Source: Vanessa cardui
Lineage: Eukaryota > Arthropoda > Insecta > Lepidoptera > Nymphalidae
NCBI RefSeq assembly: GCF_905220365.1
Contig: NC_061123.1
Location: 4,650,001-4,714,000 of the forward strand
Direction: 5' to 3'
Length of the DNA: 64,000 bases
Numbering within the stretch: the first letter of the stretch is position 1; each line of letters starts with the position of its first letter. The notes under the pieces were generated by a model. The model worked only from the letters and a program-made list of their open reading frames with translations. It was not told the origin of the DNA and did not search any database. Shown in pieces: positions 10,751 through 24,465 of this stretch. The position numbers were made by a program, and so were the translations under genes.

Positions 10751-12532
10751 GTTTCAATGGACAACTATGAACAGCATTACAGCATTAACAAATTATATAC
10801 ATTATTTATTTCTTTCAAATGATAGTCATATATTTTTTCAATGAACTAAAAGTATTCTCGCTTTTGACTCCTTGATATTAAACAGTGCCGTAACGTACTC
10901 GTAGGTTTGTCATGTTCAGCTTTAGTCAAAAACACATCCAAGAAACGAGCCAAGTAACGCCTGCTAGGATAAGTTTTATTATATAGACGAAAATTTAGTT
11001 TAAAATTATATTGTAAATAAGAAATTATATTTTTGGATATACAAACATATGGTGAGATGCTTATTTTTTGAGACTGTTGTCCAAAATCAACTTTTTGTTA
11101 AAAATTTATTATTATCTCAAGTTATGTCTGCAGCTCCTTACTTGTTGTTATTGAAACATTCGAATCAAAAACGATCGTTTTTTGTTTTCTTAAGAAGTCA
11201 AGGGTTATGCAATGATCATAGACAAAATTTATGTTTATTTTTTTAATTTGAAGAAGGTGCACGCAAAGGATTAGTGTTCGATTGTACCGAACTAAAGTAA
11301 TAATAAACCAAATAAATACTTCAAATAAGGAGCTATAAATGAAATTCTAAATTATATTAATTTATAAATAAGTTTTATTTTAGTTGTTGCTGTATATTTG
11401 TTTATGTAATTTGTATAATGTAATCACATTTTTGCACAGAACAGACGCGCTAAGTCAATCTTAAATTAATCACATATCATATTTAGTTTTGTTATTAATT
11501 ATATTATAATTGGTTGCTTCGTGTTTATTCAGATTTTGCTATATTATAGGAAATAAATGTTTTGAATAAAAATGTGTTTTATTGTTTATAATATATTTTT
11601 CTCATAAAATATAATACTGATTTATAATTAAATAAAAAAGAAACAACTCAATGCCATTATCATAAAATAAAAATTTAAATATTTACATAGGGAAACTTTA
11701 AGTGTATACAATAATATATACAGGGGTTTCAATTAGTATTTACCTTACATCAAATTTTCATGTGATGAAAATCGAACAAAGGTTCGGCTAAAACAATATG
11801 TAATGGCGTTGATTCTGTTCTACACAATCTGTAAATGAAACGAAATTGACAAAAAATACTTGCCAGGCATTTTGTACACCCTCATGACAAAGTGATCTTA
11901 TACTATTTTGGTTGACCGCAGTCCAGTGTTAAACAATCGTCTTCAAGGTTCTCCTAAAATCCCAGTAAGATGCTGCCTCCAATCAGATCCTCTTCATTTT
12001 CGAGGTGATTGCTTCAGAGCTCTGTGTGCTGTCGTTGTTCTCCAACTTAGGGTTTCTAGTTTCTACTAATTTAGCAAGATAAGGGGGTAAAAATATTCTA
12101 TAATCGTTGATGTAATATTCTAGATATACCTTTATACCTATTTAAAAATTATCTTTAATTTAGATTAGAGAATGTGTACACCAAAATCAACACCAGTATT
12201 TTTTAGAAAAAAAGTTAGGTTCTATCATTATCATACAATTATGTTAACATAATACATGGTGGAAAGTTTTTGTACATACATTATAAAGGCAACATACTAA
12301 GACTCATGATTTATAATTGAAAACGTGTAATTTGAAAATTACTTAATACTTACATCTAGTATACTACTTCGTGTAAATAATCTTATGTTGCTAATGTTGA
12401 TACATTATACCTACATTGATTAATCGTTTCGACTTTATAGAATTAAGTTTTGATTGTATTTCAACGTACATTTTTTGTTCATGAACCGTAATTAATACGA
12501 AGATGATTTCGACAGAGGTCTACGTATCGCTT

Positions 12533-13068
12533 AAGTTACACTATCCCGATTATTCTCATTGATCCTGACATCGATATAAAATTTAGCACCGATGGGCTCA
12601 TTAAAGTAAATTTGTCATGAAAAATCGAAATATCACGAGGTATAATGATTATATATTTTAAAAAGAATTTAATTACCTACAAATTTCTCGTGTTACTTTT
12701 AATAAAAAATATTAATATACTTTCTTTTCCTTTACTAGGTCCTTTGTGACGAGATTGACCGTTTTATATTGTGGTCGTTTTTTAGATTAATAACGAGAGC
12801 AAGTTACACTATCCCGATTATTCTCGTTGATCCTGACATCGACATAAATTTTAGCACCGACGGGCTCATTAAAGTAAATTTGTCATGAAAAATCGAAATA
12901 TCACGAGGTATAATGATTATATATTTTAAAAAGAATTTAATTACCTACAAATTTCTCGTGTTACTTTTAATAAAAAATATTAATATACTTTCTTTTCCTT
13001 TAATAGGTCCTTTGTGACGATATTGACCGTTTAATATTGTGGCCTTTTTTAGATTAATAACGAGAGCA
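12533..13068. repeat. Two-copy tandem duplication, 268-bp unit
   Basis: Unit 1 (12533-12800) and unit 2 (12801-13068) are nearly identical. Both start AAGTTACACTATCCCG and end in AACGAGAGCAA, with only a few substitutions and one small indel by eye. No ORF. It lies between the zinc-finger gene and rost-like gene A, and the high identity implies a recent event. Confidence 0.85.
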
Positions 13069-14257
13069 AACTATGACATAGGCGGTTCTTAAACATTCTA
13101 ATTTAATTTTTAATAATAATTTTGATCGTTTGTCTTATCATTGTTTTGATCAAATATTGAGCGGGAAAATTATTTGTACGTCTGTGGTCGGGAATTTCCA
13201 CATAAAGTTGACTATTTAAGTTTAGCATTAGAGTTATTTATTGTATGTATGGCTTAGGTCAAATCCATAACTATAATATCATAATTGTCATTAAAAGTAA
13301 TAATAAGAAAACGCCATGCATTTATCATTAGGTAAGTACACGAGGAGTTGTGAAACGTGTAATAATCAACCATTATTGCTCAAGGCTAATGCAAATGTAA
13401 ATTTCGAATCTTATATGTCATTTAAAAGGGCAGGCGGACATTGATGTTGTCGACTCATGGCAATAATATTTTTTTTGTCCTGAGTCAGTCTTTTAAACTT
13501 CAGTCTTGTAATTTAGCTTTGTAATTAATGTTATTTATACTACAAAAATGCGAACAATTATGTATTATGAACTAATTAAGTATGTAATTAATTAAGTATG
13601 GAAAAATGTTGATTTCTTTTTGCGTAAATATATATTTTAAACTTTTATGTTTTTAACATAAAACAACGAAGCTTTTTTTTATTAAATATTATGCACGCCC
13701 AGTGTAGGTCTAATTTGTATTCACTCTGTGTCTAACACAAAAAAATGTCGAAAGCTTATTTATGGTATATTAATGATTGTACGTAGATAATTTTAATGTT
13801 ATAATTAATAACTACTACGGTCAATGTTGCATATAAATTTTTGACATTTAATGATTGTGTGCTTCGGCGTGTTTCGAGTTTGCTCTTACAGAATAGGTCT
13901 GCTCGGTTATTTTCATAAAACTGGTTTGAGAGAAGACGTACAAATATAAAGTGGATTTAAATATTATAAAAACCCAGCACTCTAGGTTGACGTTATTGTT
14001 TAAAGAGCAGCTTCATTTTGTTCGAATAACTTTTTATGATATCAAAAAGGCTACATCTATATTAAAGGAGTAATTACGAAAAATTGCACTTCTTTTAATT
14101 TGACGTTATTTGAAACATAGGGATCAATATAAGTACGCGATCGTTAGATAATTAATAGGCCTTCAAAATATCCTCTGGAAAATTTCTTATTTATATTTTC
14201 TAATATCGTTAATTGAAAATATTTAAGTACCTACCCTTAACAATGAAAATGTTAATA

Positions 14258-17200
14258 TCATACTATCCCAGTTGGCGTGTGCCTATCCGGAGGCGTTAGA
14301 GGGAGACTTAGGCTCGTAGTCCGAATGAGTAATATAGATAACTTATCTCGGCATATACTTAGAGCCCACAATGCTGTGTACAGGATAATAAGGCTGGCCG
14401 CCGATATTGCGACTATCACCCCAGCACGACCTGCTTGCCTCCAATCCAAAACCTCGTAGATGAAAGGGTTTCCAAGGCTAGAAAGAAAAGAAAATGGAAT
14501 ATTAATAAATTTATTTTTATTGTGGTTTATTAATCGTTCCTGGTTGTGGTTGTTCACAACGGCCAGTTTTAAGAAAAACTGGGCACAGGTGGTTGTGCTG
14601 ACATATTGCTTTCTCGTAATCAAATAAAAACGTAAAATCGGAGGCTATCGAAAAAATATATTGCTACTTGCTTTTCAAGGCAAAACTATAAATTATATTT
14701 AAAAATAATCTAATATAGCTTATATTGTCCCGATTAATAGCCAGAATCTCGGAATCACCATTATAATCAAGGCATAAACCAACAGAGTAGTTACTTCTTT
14801 TAACAATAGTTCTATAGATTAAATCAGGGATTTTTACACGTCAATGTACATATATATGTGTTAATGTCATCGATAGCAACGACAGATAAGCCTAAGGATA
14901 ACTGTCTCTTGATTATATATCTGTATTTGTATACTGTAAAATTTATAAGTGTATATTTGCAAAACTTGTAAATATTTGCAATACCATTTCACATTTGTAG
15001 TAATCGTGTGATGCAATTATAAGAAAATTATTAAATATTTGATAACAGCGTTAAGTTGTCGCAATCATTAGTCACGAAAAAAATGGGATATAGGTATCTC
15101 ATTTTTTTCGTAGCCTTTCAGAGTTCACCAGTTCATACCTATCACGGCCCACCCTGCCTATCGCCAATCTTTCTTGGGAATGCTTTTATTCTTGGATTCC
15201 CGCTAAAACACTATTATCTTGAATGTTGTCATATTATTCTTTTCGTATAACGAACATATAGGACATTTTTATCTCCCATTTTCGTAAAAACAGAATAATA
15301 AATATGAATTAGATATTTGATCATCTATTATTTTATAATTATTTTAATCTATAATGACATATACTTCATTCAGTGTAAGAAATATATGTCCTCAATATGC
15401 TTTACGAACTGTTACGTAAAAAACACGAACAAAAAGTGATTTTACCAATACACCAATCTTGACGATAATATTCACCAACATCCGCTCAGACTAATTATAT
15501 AATATTAAAAAGGCAAATTTAATATTATTTTTATTGATTTAAATTTTAAATAATATGCAAGCTTTTGAGGCAAATGCGTTAAATACGACTACGTAATGAA
15601 GTTGGGCCAAATTTGGGTTTTACCAACTAAGCGTGATCCGGTAGAAATTAACGGAATGTTTGGTATCAGTCGAACATCGCATAACATGTGTATTCAGCAC
15701 ATCCCTACTACGCCAGAAGTTTATTGCGGCTATATCTTATCTAATACTTATATTATTATGAAATTATTGATGCTTTATTAAAATTTATAGTAAGCTTAAC
15801 AAGTCAGATAATACCTTTTGTTTTGTAATCTGATCTCTAGAAGTCTATATTGTTCAGCGGTTTTTTACGATATATTTTATATTCAATCATACAAACCTGT
15901 CAGTACCACCGGCTAAGTAGTAAATGGCGGAGAACATAGCGTACCACAACCCTATGCCAAGGGGTTGGTATATGTGTACGAAGTGGAGCGGAGTACGGGA
16001 CAGAATCACTTCAACAAACGCCACGCATGAATTGAAACCATGGGTCGCGACGTCCAACCAGAATTGAGCAGGAGTTTGTTCCGCTTTAATTTCTGAAATA
16101 TTTCCATCATCATTTCGTTTCCTTAAGTTAATTTAATCAACTTCATAATGAGAGAATAATGATAGTTATACTTTTTACTCATTTCAATCAATCATTCAAT
16201 CAGTCTTATCAATGGAACATTTAAAAGAAACGTGTTCAGATATTAATTAAAAGTGGATAAATTTTGTATCAAGAATTACTTCAAATGAAAAACGAGATAT
16301 TTTTTTATATGGGGCCGGAACTACAAGCAAGATTAATCTTACCGTATTGTAAGCTGCGTAGATTGAAATAGATAGCATCGTTTTCTGATTCATATTATCG
16401 TTTGTCTGGATTTACCAATATGATTTTTACACAAGTTTTAAATTTATTAATAGACAAAGTGAAAGTAAATATCAAAGAAACCAAAACCGCCAAAGCCGCC
16501 AAAAGAATAAATGTTTTTAATATGTGGTGCCGACAATAGGTTTCAAAAGTTTCCTTGTATTTATCGTGTTTTATGGTTATCTTGATTGATTTAGATTGGA
16601 CATAAGTTGTTTATATTATTGCATATATACATTTACGAATCACAAATTGATATAAATACATTTTGTGTAGTGTTATATAGTTAAGTATTTATAGTATATA
16701 TAGAGTAATTAACAATCTGGGAGCATATCTCCAAGATTGTTAATAAACCATATTGGTTATGCACGTACGTACGTGTGTGATAAACATTTTATTTATATAT
16801 TATACCCACCTGGACTAAAGAGTAGAATCCAATAGAGAGCGGTTATCATTATAGCTACGGAAATAGTGATGTTATAAAGGAGCCAGTACATGCTCACGTA
16901 CCAAGGCAAAGTGCCCCCATCTGAAAACAGAAGATTGATTTTTATACTGACACTAGTAGCTTTAAAGAATTTAGTATATAACGAGATTTTTTTTTAATTA
17001 TAATTTATTTATAAAAAACTCGTAAACACTTAATAAAATAAATAATAATTAATCATAAAAATAACATTCTATATAAAATACTTCATTGAATCAATTCCTT
17101 ACATAAGTAAGTGAATGGTCGAAGAATACTATTACTTTCAACGGATTCAATGACTAACAATAAACCGTAGTAGTAATGTTATGTCATAGCACGAGGCATG

Positions 17201-18998
17201 TGGGCCAACTACCGGCCAACTTATGACGGCAATCCGTGGCGTCATTGCATGCATAGGTCGTGCGGGCACGAGTGCGCGTGAAAGAAACGTCAACAAAAGT
17301 GTTTGCAATACATAAAACGTTCATCCTTGGGTGTCGGGGATATAAGTTGCGTGCATTCAGTGAAATGTAAATGTTGTTTCGAAACTGAATGGATATCCCA
17401 TCGCCTTCAATGTGCCACTTTAAGAAATATTTAGTCTTTCTTGACTTCCAAAAGATAAGGAAGTTTTTATCATTAACTACAAATTTAAATTAAAGCTTAA
17501 TTTTACATATCGCTGGGAAGTTTAGAGTTATTCTAAATTAAAATAACGATGGTTTAAATAGAAGTGTTTCGGTTGGAATGGTGAGTGGGTCAGTGTAATT
17601 TTAGATATAAGGGACATTACTTGATTCAAGAAGAATTAACATTGTACTTAAAGTTCACCTAATATTCGTTACCGTATCAGTATAAGCGGTAGAGATCATA
17701 CTTCTAGTCATAAAATTTAAAATAATCAAATCGGAAATAATATGATTAGAATATTCCTGGTTTTGCTGGTAATAAATGGGATTACATTTGTATATATCTA
17801 ATTCAAGGTTATATATTACATAGTTATCTACTTCCAATACATTGTGTTTATTGTGCGTTTATATTTTAAGATTAGGATTTTGAATCGCTACTCAGTAGCG
17901 ATTATTACAGTTATTTTTTTACACATTGTATAACTATAATTTATTAGAATAATTAAGTTAATAATATGTCGATTGATTATTTTTAGAATATGTTGTAATG
18001 TAATATTTTAATTTTTCACGATGAATACTGGCCGAATGTCTGATACTGGCCGGCAAGAAAGAGAATGTCAAGAAATAGAATGCGGCGGCAATGTTTGGTG
18101 ATATTTATTATTAATTTGGAAATAATGAGAATGGTAGGCTAAATTTAGATATAAAATACGAGATGTATTGTAAAACACGGATTAGTGGATAAAATGAATG
18201 TGAAAATAGTGTTAATAAATGAATCTGGAAGAATATCGTTGTTTAAACTCGTGACCATCCTAAAACGATATAGATATTTATCACTTTTAACCAGTTATAC
18301 ACTTTGATAAATTCCCACAACTTATAACAGGATTTTTTAAAGAACAATGGTTGTTATTAATTAAGGCGTTGAAATGGAAAAAAATATAATTTACATTTTA
18401 ATAAATATTTGTAATATTTATAGTCGTTTGCGTGTCGCTTTTAGTAATTATGACTGCTCAAACATTATGTATAATTTTATCTACGTCAGTAAGTTCATTT
18501 TTTGCGTAATTTCATAATAATTACCTTTAAAAAATACAAGGTATATAAGACCATATAATACAATGTTCATTCACGTGTAGTCTTCATTGATATATCCAGA
18601 GTAAAAAAAAAAAGAAAAATAAATTTGAATAGGAAGAACTGAATAAAATATGTTCTTATGATATACATGTATAGAATATAAAAAGGTCAAAAGTACTACT
18701 TACCATGTAATTTATTGCCGAGTGCCAGAAATGAGACCAATAGACTACTAAGAGTCAATGATGTAACTAAAAGTAGGCCCCAGTTTGTAAGGTATATCAA
18801 CCAGTAGGGACTAGCTCCAGAAATCAGTGACCACACTAAGATTCCCACGGTCACCATGCTCAACAGCAGCCGCACCAGCAACATTGGGACTGCCGAATCC
18901 CCCCGTTGCCATGACGTCAAGTAAAAGTCACTCACTTTTTCATTTGACGTTACCCATAAATCGGATAGCGTTAATTTATTACCAACTTTTTTCACCAT
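14258..18998 (-). CDS. rost: Rolling stone-like membrane protein, copy A
   Basis: Four exons on the - strand: 18998-18704, 16920-16810, 16092-15897 and 14477-14258 with a TGA stop. All borders are AG/GT, phases are 1, 1, 2, and the protein is 273 aa. Family marks in order: FYLTSWQ (residues ~26-32), YWLIYLTNWG (~65-74), PWYVSMYWLLYN in exon 2, HGFNSCVAF and YYLAGGTD in exon 3, and NPFIYEVLDW in exon 4. Hydrophobic stretches suggest about six membrane spans. Drosophila rolling stone acts at the membrane in myoblast fusion; this copy's role is unknown. The start codon begins the only frame that reaches the family's N-terminal part, with context gaaaaATGG. The 3' donor in exon 3 (AG|GTTTGT) is weaker than in B-D. 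A GC-rich patch at 19395-19470 and TATCGATA at 19166 lie upstream. Confidence 0.85.
16708..16744. repeat. Intronic hairpin in rost-like gene A
   Basis: ATTAACAATCTGGGAG (16708-16723) pairs with CTCCAAGATTGTTAAT (16729-16744), with one mismatch and a 5-nt loop. It lies in intron 2, about 65 nt after exon 2. Possible RNA stem; no function is shown. Confidence 0.5.
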
Positions 18999-19159
18999 TT
19001 TTCACTATAACTCACTTGCTTTTCACTTCACTTTTGAGCATTTCTCGTTTTCCTAAAACTCTATTCACTAAATTGAAAAGTTTAAAGTATAGAGCACAAG
19101 TTGATAACAGTTTCGCAACACTCACCGCTAAAAGTGAGATCTCGTTGAGAATTGAAGAT

Positions 19160-19480
19160 ATTCGTTATCGATAAAGTATCATTATCACGAGTCAATATAA
19201 ACGCTTATTCAGTCTTCTGTCTTAAACAATATTATACATTAATAATATTTCTACGTCGACTGTTGTTTTGCTGATATAATGTTGAATCGAGTCACAAGAA
19301 TAATACGTTAGTGATGTTGATAAACTTCATAGTTCTGTTTTGTTAAACCATGAACAGTCGATTGGATGCGGTGCTTACATTTAAAATAAAGGTGAGAACG
19401 GTCAGTGCACGGACGATGTCGTCGACTGCGCGGCGCAGCGCCGCAGCCGCACTCGACGATGTACTTGCGTAAACTGTCCT
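19160..19480 (-). promoter_or_regulatory. Candidate promoter / 5' noncoding exon region of rost-like gene A
   Basis: TATCGATA, the DREF-type core element known from Drosophila promoters, lies at 19166-19173. A GC-rich patch follows at 19395-19470 in otherwise AT-rich DNA. On the - strand it is bounded by an acceptor-like AAAGCAG and a donor-like AAAT|GTAAGC, as a 5' leader exon might be. No start site was mapped. Low confidence. Confidence 0.3.
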
Positions 19481-20326
19481 GCTTTATGTAATACCATCAG
19501 CTGTTTTGCAGATTCAAACAGGTTTTTATGTCTCAATGTCAAGAAATACATGCCGTAACATTGTTAGCCAATAATTCCTACCCAATTTTGGATAAGTATT
19601 AATAATGGATGGGATACATTTGTTACTGCATTATATACTTGTACTATGTCGGTAATAACCAGATTATTAAGTTACAAATAAGGGTTACATGTTTTATTTA
19701 TAAATTTATGAAAGTGATATAAGCATTGGGGTTTATTTTCAAAATAATCTAGGTAGCCGGAGACTCCCAAGTTGAGAGTTAGGGGTACATAAAAAAAAAG
19801 AGTATTCCTGTTTTTGCGCACTCACTTGTGTTAGTGAAGTATCCTGCCGAGTTGGTTAGTATTGGTTTGTGGTTCAAAATCAGCGGATATCATCTTATAA
19901 CTAAAATTTACAAAAGTAAAGTTTTTTAATCAAAAGAATATAAACTTCCTAAATTATGTTCAAATAGTTTAATCGCAGAAAAATGAGCTGTATTCTAGTT
20001 GTGGGGCATTAACAAGAGAATCTGAAAGTGTTAAAACTTTGTTTTAAACAGAACAGAAATTTATTGAAAAACTATATATAAATATTATAGTTTTTTAATA
20101 TATGAAATGTTTTTAAAATCGCCCTTCGTGAGCAATAATTCTTTTGATGAGCTCTTTCGATTATGCGGTAATTCTTACTGTGAAAGCCGAATATGTGCAT
20201 AATAATCGCTATTAAGTTCTAGGTCATGATTAATTACCATTTATACGAAGTCCTTCAGCATAAAACCTTTTTTAATATGTACTTCTGATAATTGAATTAT
20301 ATTTTTCTTTTACTATATTTAGTATA

Positions 20327-20930
20327 TGACAGACGGGCAAATAGGTCACCAAATGGTGAGTAGTCATTACCACCCCTAGACATTGGCGCCGTAAGAAATT
20401 TTAATGACATATCTATAATTCGCCACTAACCTTGATAACTAGGTCATTACGTCCCCTATGCTTGTATTTACACAGGCTCACTCAACCTTCGAGAGCTGAG
20501 ATGGCCCAGTGGTTAGAACGCGTGCATCTTAACCGATGATTGCGGGTTCAAATCCAGGCAAGCACCACTATATATATGTGCTTAATTTGTGTTTATAATT
20601 CATCTTGTGCTCAGCGGTGAAGGAAAGCATCGTGAGGAAACCTGCATGTGTCTAATTTCATCGAAATTCTGCCACATGTGCATTCCACCAACCCGCATTG
20701 GAACAGCATGATGGAATATGTTCCAAACCCTCTCCTTAATGACAGAGGAGGCCTTAGCCCAGCAGTGGGTAATTAACAGGCTGTTACTTTACTTTACTTT
20801 ACTTTACTCAACCTTCAAACCGGAATACAACAATACTACGTAGGGTTGGTTGGCGGTACCTACAATATATGATAAGTGATTGGTACCTTCTCAGTCGTGA
20901 TTGTGCAAAGCCCTACCGCTAAGTGACATT
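20327..20930 (+). repeat. Older lepidopteran interspersed repeat split by a SINE
   Basis: The left half (20327-20490) begins GACAGACGGGCAAATAGG and includes 'gacattggcgccgtaagaaa'. The right half (20817-20930) continues with 'aaaccggaatacaacaatac' and ends near 'gcaaagccctaccgctaagt'. The halves are contiguous once the SINE at 20491-20805 is removed. Inverted related copy at 60235-60420; fragment at 350-440. Confidence 0.7.
20491..20805 (+). mobile_element. tRNA-derived SINE, full length, nested
   Basis: Same family as 2508-2817, with the B box variant GGGTTCAAATCC and a (TTTAC)n tail. Perfect 11-bp target duplications ACTCAACCTTC at 20480-20490 and 20806-20816 place it inside the older repeat, so it is the younger of the two. 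Confidence 0.85.
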
Positions 20931-22149
20931 CAGACTTATAACATTGTTGTACTACTTTTTACGAATGGTTATAAATATTATATATTTTGTCTCTTCAATA
21001 AATTCGATTGCATAGTGTTTGTTAAATATAAATGACTTTACTCAAATTTTACATTAAATTTGTAGGTATGGATGTTGTTTTACGTTTTAATTATTATCAT
21101 TTTATATTTATTTCAGTACGTATTCTTATATTTTTGTCATTTAAGCGCGACGTTCCTGATTTTACCATCGCTGTTCTAACAAGAGTTTTCTTGGAAGAGA
21201 TCGCTGGAATAGATAAGACTGCATATTTTATACTTGGTCTTATTATCGATTCTTCTTAATTTGTATTGCGTGCTGTGAGTCATAAATAAATAGCATGTGT
21301 ATTTCATTATATGTAGTAAGCACTTTTTATTTGAGTAGATAGTTGTATAGATTTTTTTTTCAATTTAATTATCTATTTTAGTCATTCAATATACTTTTTA
21401 AATTGTTACAATTAGACTGCACTCACTATTTAATTTTTGAGTAGGTAATTACTCAAAAAAAGTCTTTAATTTTTAAGTTTTCGAGAAAAGTTCTGGTAGG
21501 AGATAAGCATTATCCTTTGTACGATTTAGTTTCATTATTAAAGTATAATAAATACATATAAAGAACTTTATTCTAAGAAAATTAATTAAAATTAAAATGC
21601 TATTAGTACTTACGTTCAATGAACTATTATGTAACGAAACATTTAATTACCTTTTTAAAATGATCATTATCTTTCATTAATCAAAGCAACTCTAAGGCAA
21701 TATTACATTAATTGGAATATGTACTTCAGTAAATTAAGTAAGCCAACCAGCTTCACTACTTCCAAAAATAAGATTTAAATATAGGAATCGTCTAGAAATC
21801 ATTCTATTCATGCAGCTAGCATTTTTAATGGCAAAAAAGCATTATATTCAAAATATCAAAAAGATCGTAGGTATATTGATTAGATACGCAATTGTTGTAA
21901 AAAAGTATTTATTCATTATTCTAACACATTTCAACATTACGTTTCATGTAAAAAAAATCTAAAAGTTTTCTACGTACACTAAACTTATTTATTGTTGTTA
22001 TCGTAAAACTTATTTGACAGGATAATATAAACAATAAAATAAATTAAAGGTTCATAACCCACATCCCTTGAACGACATACCTAAAATTATTCAACATTAT
22101 TAAAAAATTGGAACAATCTTTTCACACTTAGAACGTATTTTTTTATACA

Positions 22150-24465
22150 TCAGACTGCTGTATTTTGTGGGTTAGGGCTTCGGAGTGCGACGTCTTCATC
22201 TACGTGGACTGTGACCGAGGGCCTGATGATACGATTTGCAATGGCGTCCCGGGCCGCGCCCAGACCGATCGTGACGAAATGCAGGAAAATAAGCATCAGC
22301 CCCGTGACTACCACGACAACAACGGCTACCCCCGGTTCACCCCAATGTACTACGGGGTATATGTAAGGGTCACCCAGCCTGGAAATTAATTAGGATTTTT
22401 TAAAAAGATTCCCATTTTAATGAAGTTATGAGTAACTATAATCACTGATCATCTTAGTTTTTATTTTGACTTTTAAGAAGTAAACGAATAATGCTTCTAT
22501 ATTTAATAAATTATTTAGAGTTAAGACGAAAATTGATATCTGTTTTTCAGTCATATCAGTCTTATAATAAAATAAAAAAATATTTTTAAATTGTAAATAC
22601 TAATCGATTTAACACAAATATATATATATTATGACCAAAAATTTCAGTGAAGTATTTATATGTAGACTTTTTATCGTCAAGTCTAAGAAACACTGGCATA
22701 ATTGATAATACGTGCAGCAATCATTATTATAACATGAATATTAAAACGATGAGCGTTTTTAAACGCACATGTAAACATTTCAATGGAATTTAAAAACGCT
22801 AATTCATATCGGATGTTCGTGATTAATCGTACAAAGGCATTGTTATGTCTCGATAAAAGGTTAGTTATTATTCCGTTAGAAAAATATTCAAGTATTTATA
22901 AACTTACGGACTTGTGCCGCCAGCGAAATAATATATGATGCTGAATAACACGTAGGTGAACGCGAATGCAAACGGATGTAATAGATGTAAGAAACGGATG
23001 GGGTGAGAAGAGGTCATAAGGAGCAGGAACATTATGAGGGAGTTGATTCCGTGTATTGCGATATCCAAAGCTGCGTTCAATTCCTCCAGGAAGTCCTCTG
23101 AAAAATTGATTTTTTTTGAATTATACACTAATTTCAAAACTGACCTTATTTAGGATACGTCACTTATCTTAAATTATCATACTGCATAGGAGATATTATA
23201 TCATAATTGGATGACAAAATGACTCTCTGGCTATCTTTCTGTAAAGACCAGGCATTATAAATAGTTTTATTTTTTTTCGAGGCATGGTAGTGTAACATTG
23301 ACAAATTCATAACTCCGAATTGCTACTTTTTTGGCCTTACGCAAGTTTAAAAGCGGATTTCAGGATCTGGAAGGTCGTTGGGTAACTATACTAGACGTAC
23401 GTGCATATGTATGATCGTAGCGTTTGCATAAATGTAATGTAATCATGTCAACTTAACTATTTTATGTTTTCATAAAATCAGTTTTTTTTTAGCATATTAG
23501 GGCGTAGAAGATTTTGCTCTGATGAAATAAGTGTAAAATATTTATACGTACAGTGTATAGAACACCACCAGTAGTTGTTACACAGGGATTTGTTTGTGCT
23601 TTAGGGGTTGGTTTTATCAGGCTTTTGTTGCATAATATGTGTATATCCTTCCTTAGGTTTGCATTTCATAAAATTCGTAACAGACAGACAGACCGACTAT
23701 CTTTACTAATATTATATATACGAAAGTAACACTTAATTTTGTTTTTATAACAAAGTAGGTATAGATAAGATCAAATACTATTACATTTATTCTTAGTTGT
23801 AGTATCTACTGATGATTTCTTAAAGATAAATAGCATGAAGATGAGAGCATGCACTTCGAATTAAATAAATGCTTACCGCTATAAAGTATCGTCCAGTAAA
23901 ATATTGTTATTAAGAAAGCCAAGGGGACGGATACATTATGTAGAACCCAAAACGTCTTCACATACCAGGGCAAACTAAATTCAGCGCCTGTAATAAAATA
24001 AGAGCACTTTGCTTAGAAACGAAAAAAAAGAAAATCTAACATAAGTCCATACCATCTGTATTACTATACTCTATGGTCCGCAGATTGTGTTTCATTAAAA
24101 AAACACATAAAACCTTTAACGTAATAAAATAGACAAAAAAAAAACTTACTTATTGGTCCAGAGAAATAACAGCGTGCAGAGATTGCCGCTCCTGATCCGG
24201 TAGCTAATAGCATCAGGGTGAGGCCCCAATGAGTCAGATATATAAACCAGTAACCGACAGATATGGGGCTAGTTATGTAGAAAGTGACTGAACTTATAAC
24301 TATACCCAACGACGCCAGAAACAACAGCGTTCGCCATATCAACAGCGGTAGAGGAGACCGGGTCGATTGCCAAACACTGATGTAAAAGTCCGAACTCTTT
24401 GGATGTTCTAAACTTAACATTACTAAGCGACATTCTTCCTTGAAATATTTTTTAATGGCGCTCAT
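22150..24465 (-). CDS. rost: Rolling stone-like membrane protein, copy B
   Basis: Four exons on the - strand: 24465-24150, 23987-23877, 23097-22908 and 22378-22150 with a TGA stop. Phases 1, 1, 2; 281 aa. Family marks: FYISVWQ near residue 27, YWFIYLTHWG in exon 1, PWYVKTFWVLHN and ITIFYW in exon 2, HGINSLIMF and YYFAGGTSP in exon 3, and DPYIYPVVHWGEPG in exon 4. About six membrane spans are predicted by eye. The exon 3 donor (CC|GTAAGT) gives Pro at the junction, as in C and D. Compared with A, 'NWG' is 'HWG', and 'GGTD' is 'GGTS'. The most compact gene of the array together with C (2.3 kb). The - strand AATAAA at 21993-21988 lies 157 nt past the stop. Function beyond the family name is not shown. 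Confidence 0.87.
23640..23725. repeat. Tail of a lepidopteran interspersed repeat
   Basis: 'cgtaacagacagacagaccg' followed by 'ctttactaatattatatata' resembles the tail of the element type at 44700-44880. It lies in intron 2 of rost-like gene B. Ends are not defined. Confidence 0.5.

Larger units (their letters stand above)
7874..14257. other. Zinc-finger gene 3' flank and spacer up to the rost-like array
   Basis: No convincing coding exon. Two AATAAA signals at 11552 and 11565, followed by a GT-rich stretch, could end the zinc-finger transcript, but that would need a 3.7-kb 3' UTR. Also present are a hairpin MITE (8924-9061), a 13-bp-arm hairpin (10718-10750) and a tandem duplication (12533-13068). 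On the - strand an ATTAAA-type signal at 14094-14099 fits the end of gene A. Confidence 0.6.
18999..22149. other. Spacer between rost-like genes A and B
   Basis: No coding exon is supported. It contains the presumed 5' region of gene A (18999-19480), the old interspersed repeat and nested SINE at 20327-20930, and an AATAAA on the - strand (TTTATT at 21988-21993) 157 nt after gene B's stop, a good 3' end for B. The 75-codon open frame at 21032-21259 shows no family features. Confidence 0.65.

Noticed and set aside
18827..19174. 115-codon + strand open frame
   Set aside because: It is antisense to exon 1 of rost-like gene A, where the - strand frame carries the family motifs and correct splicing.
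22165..22389. 74-codon + strand open frame
   Set aside because: Antisense shadow of exon 4 of rost-like gene B.
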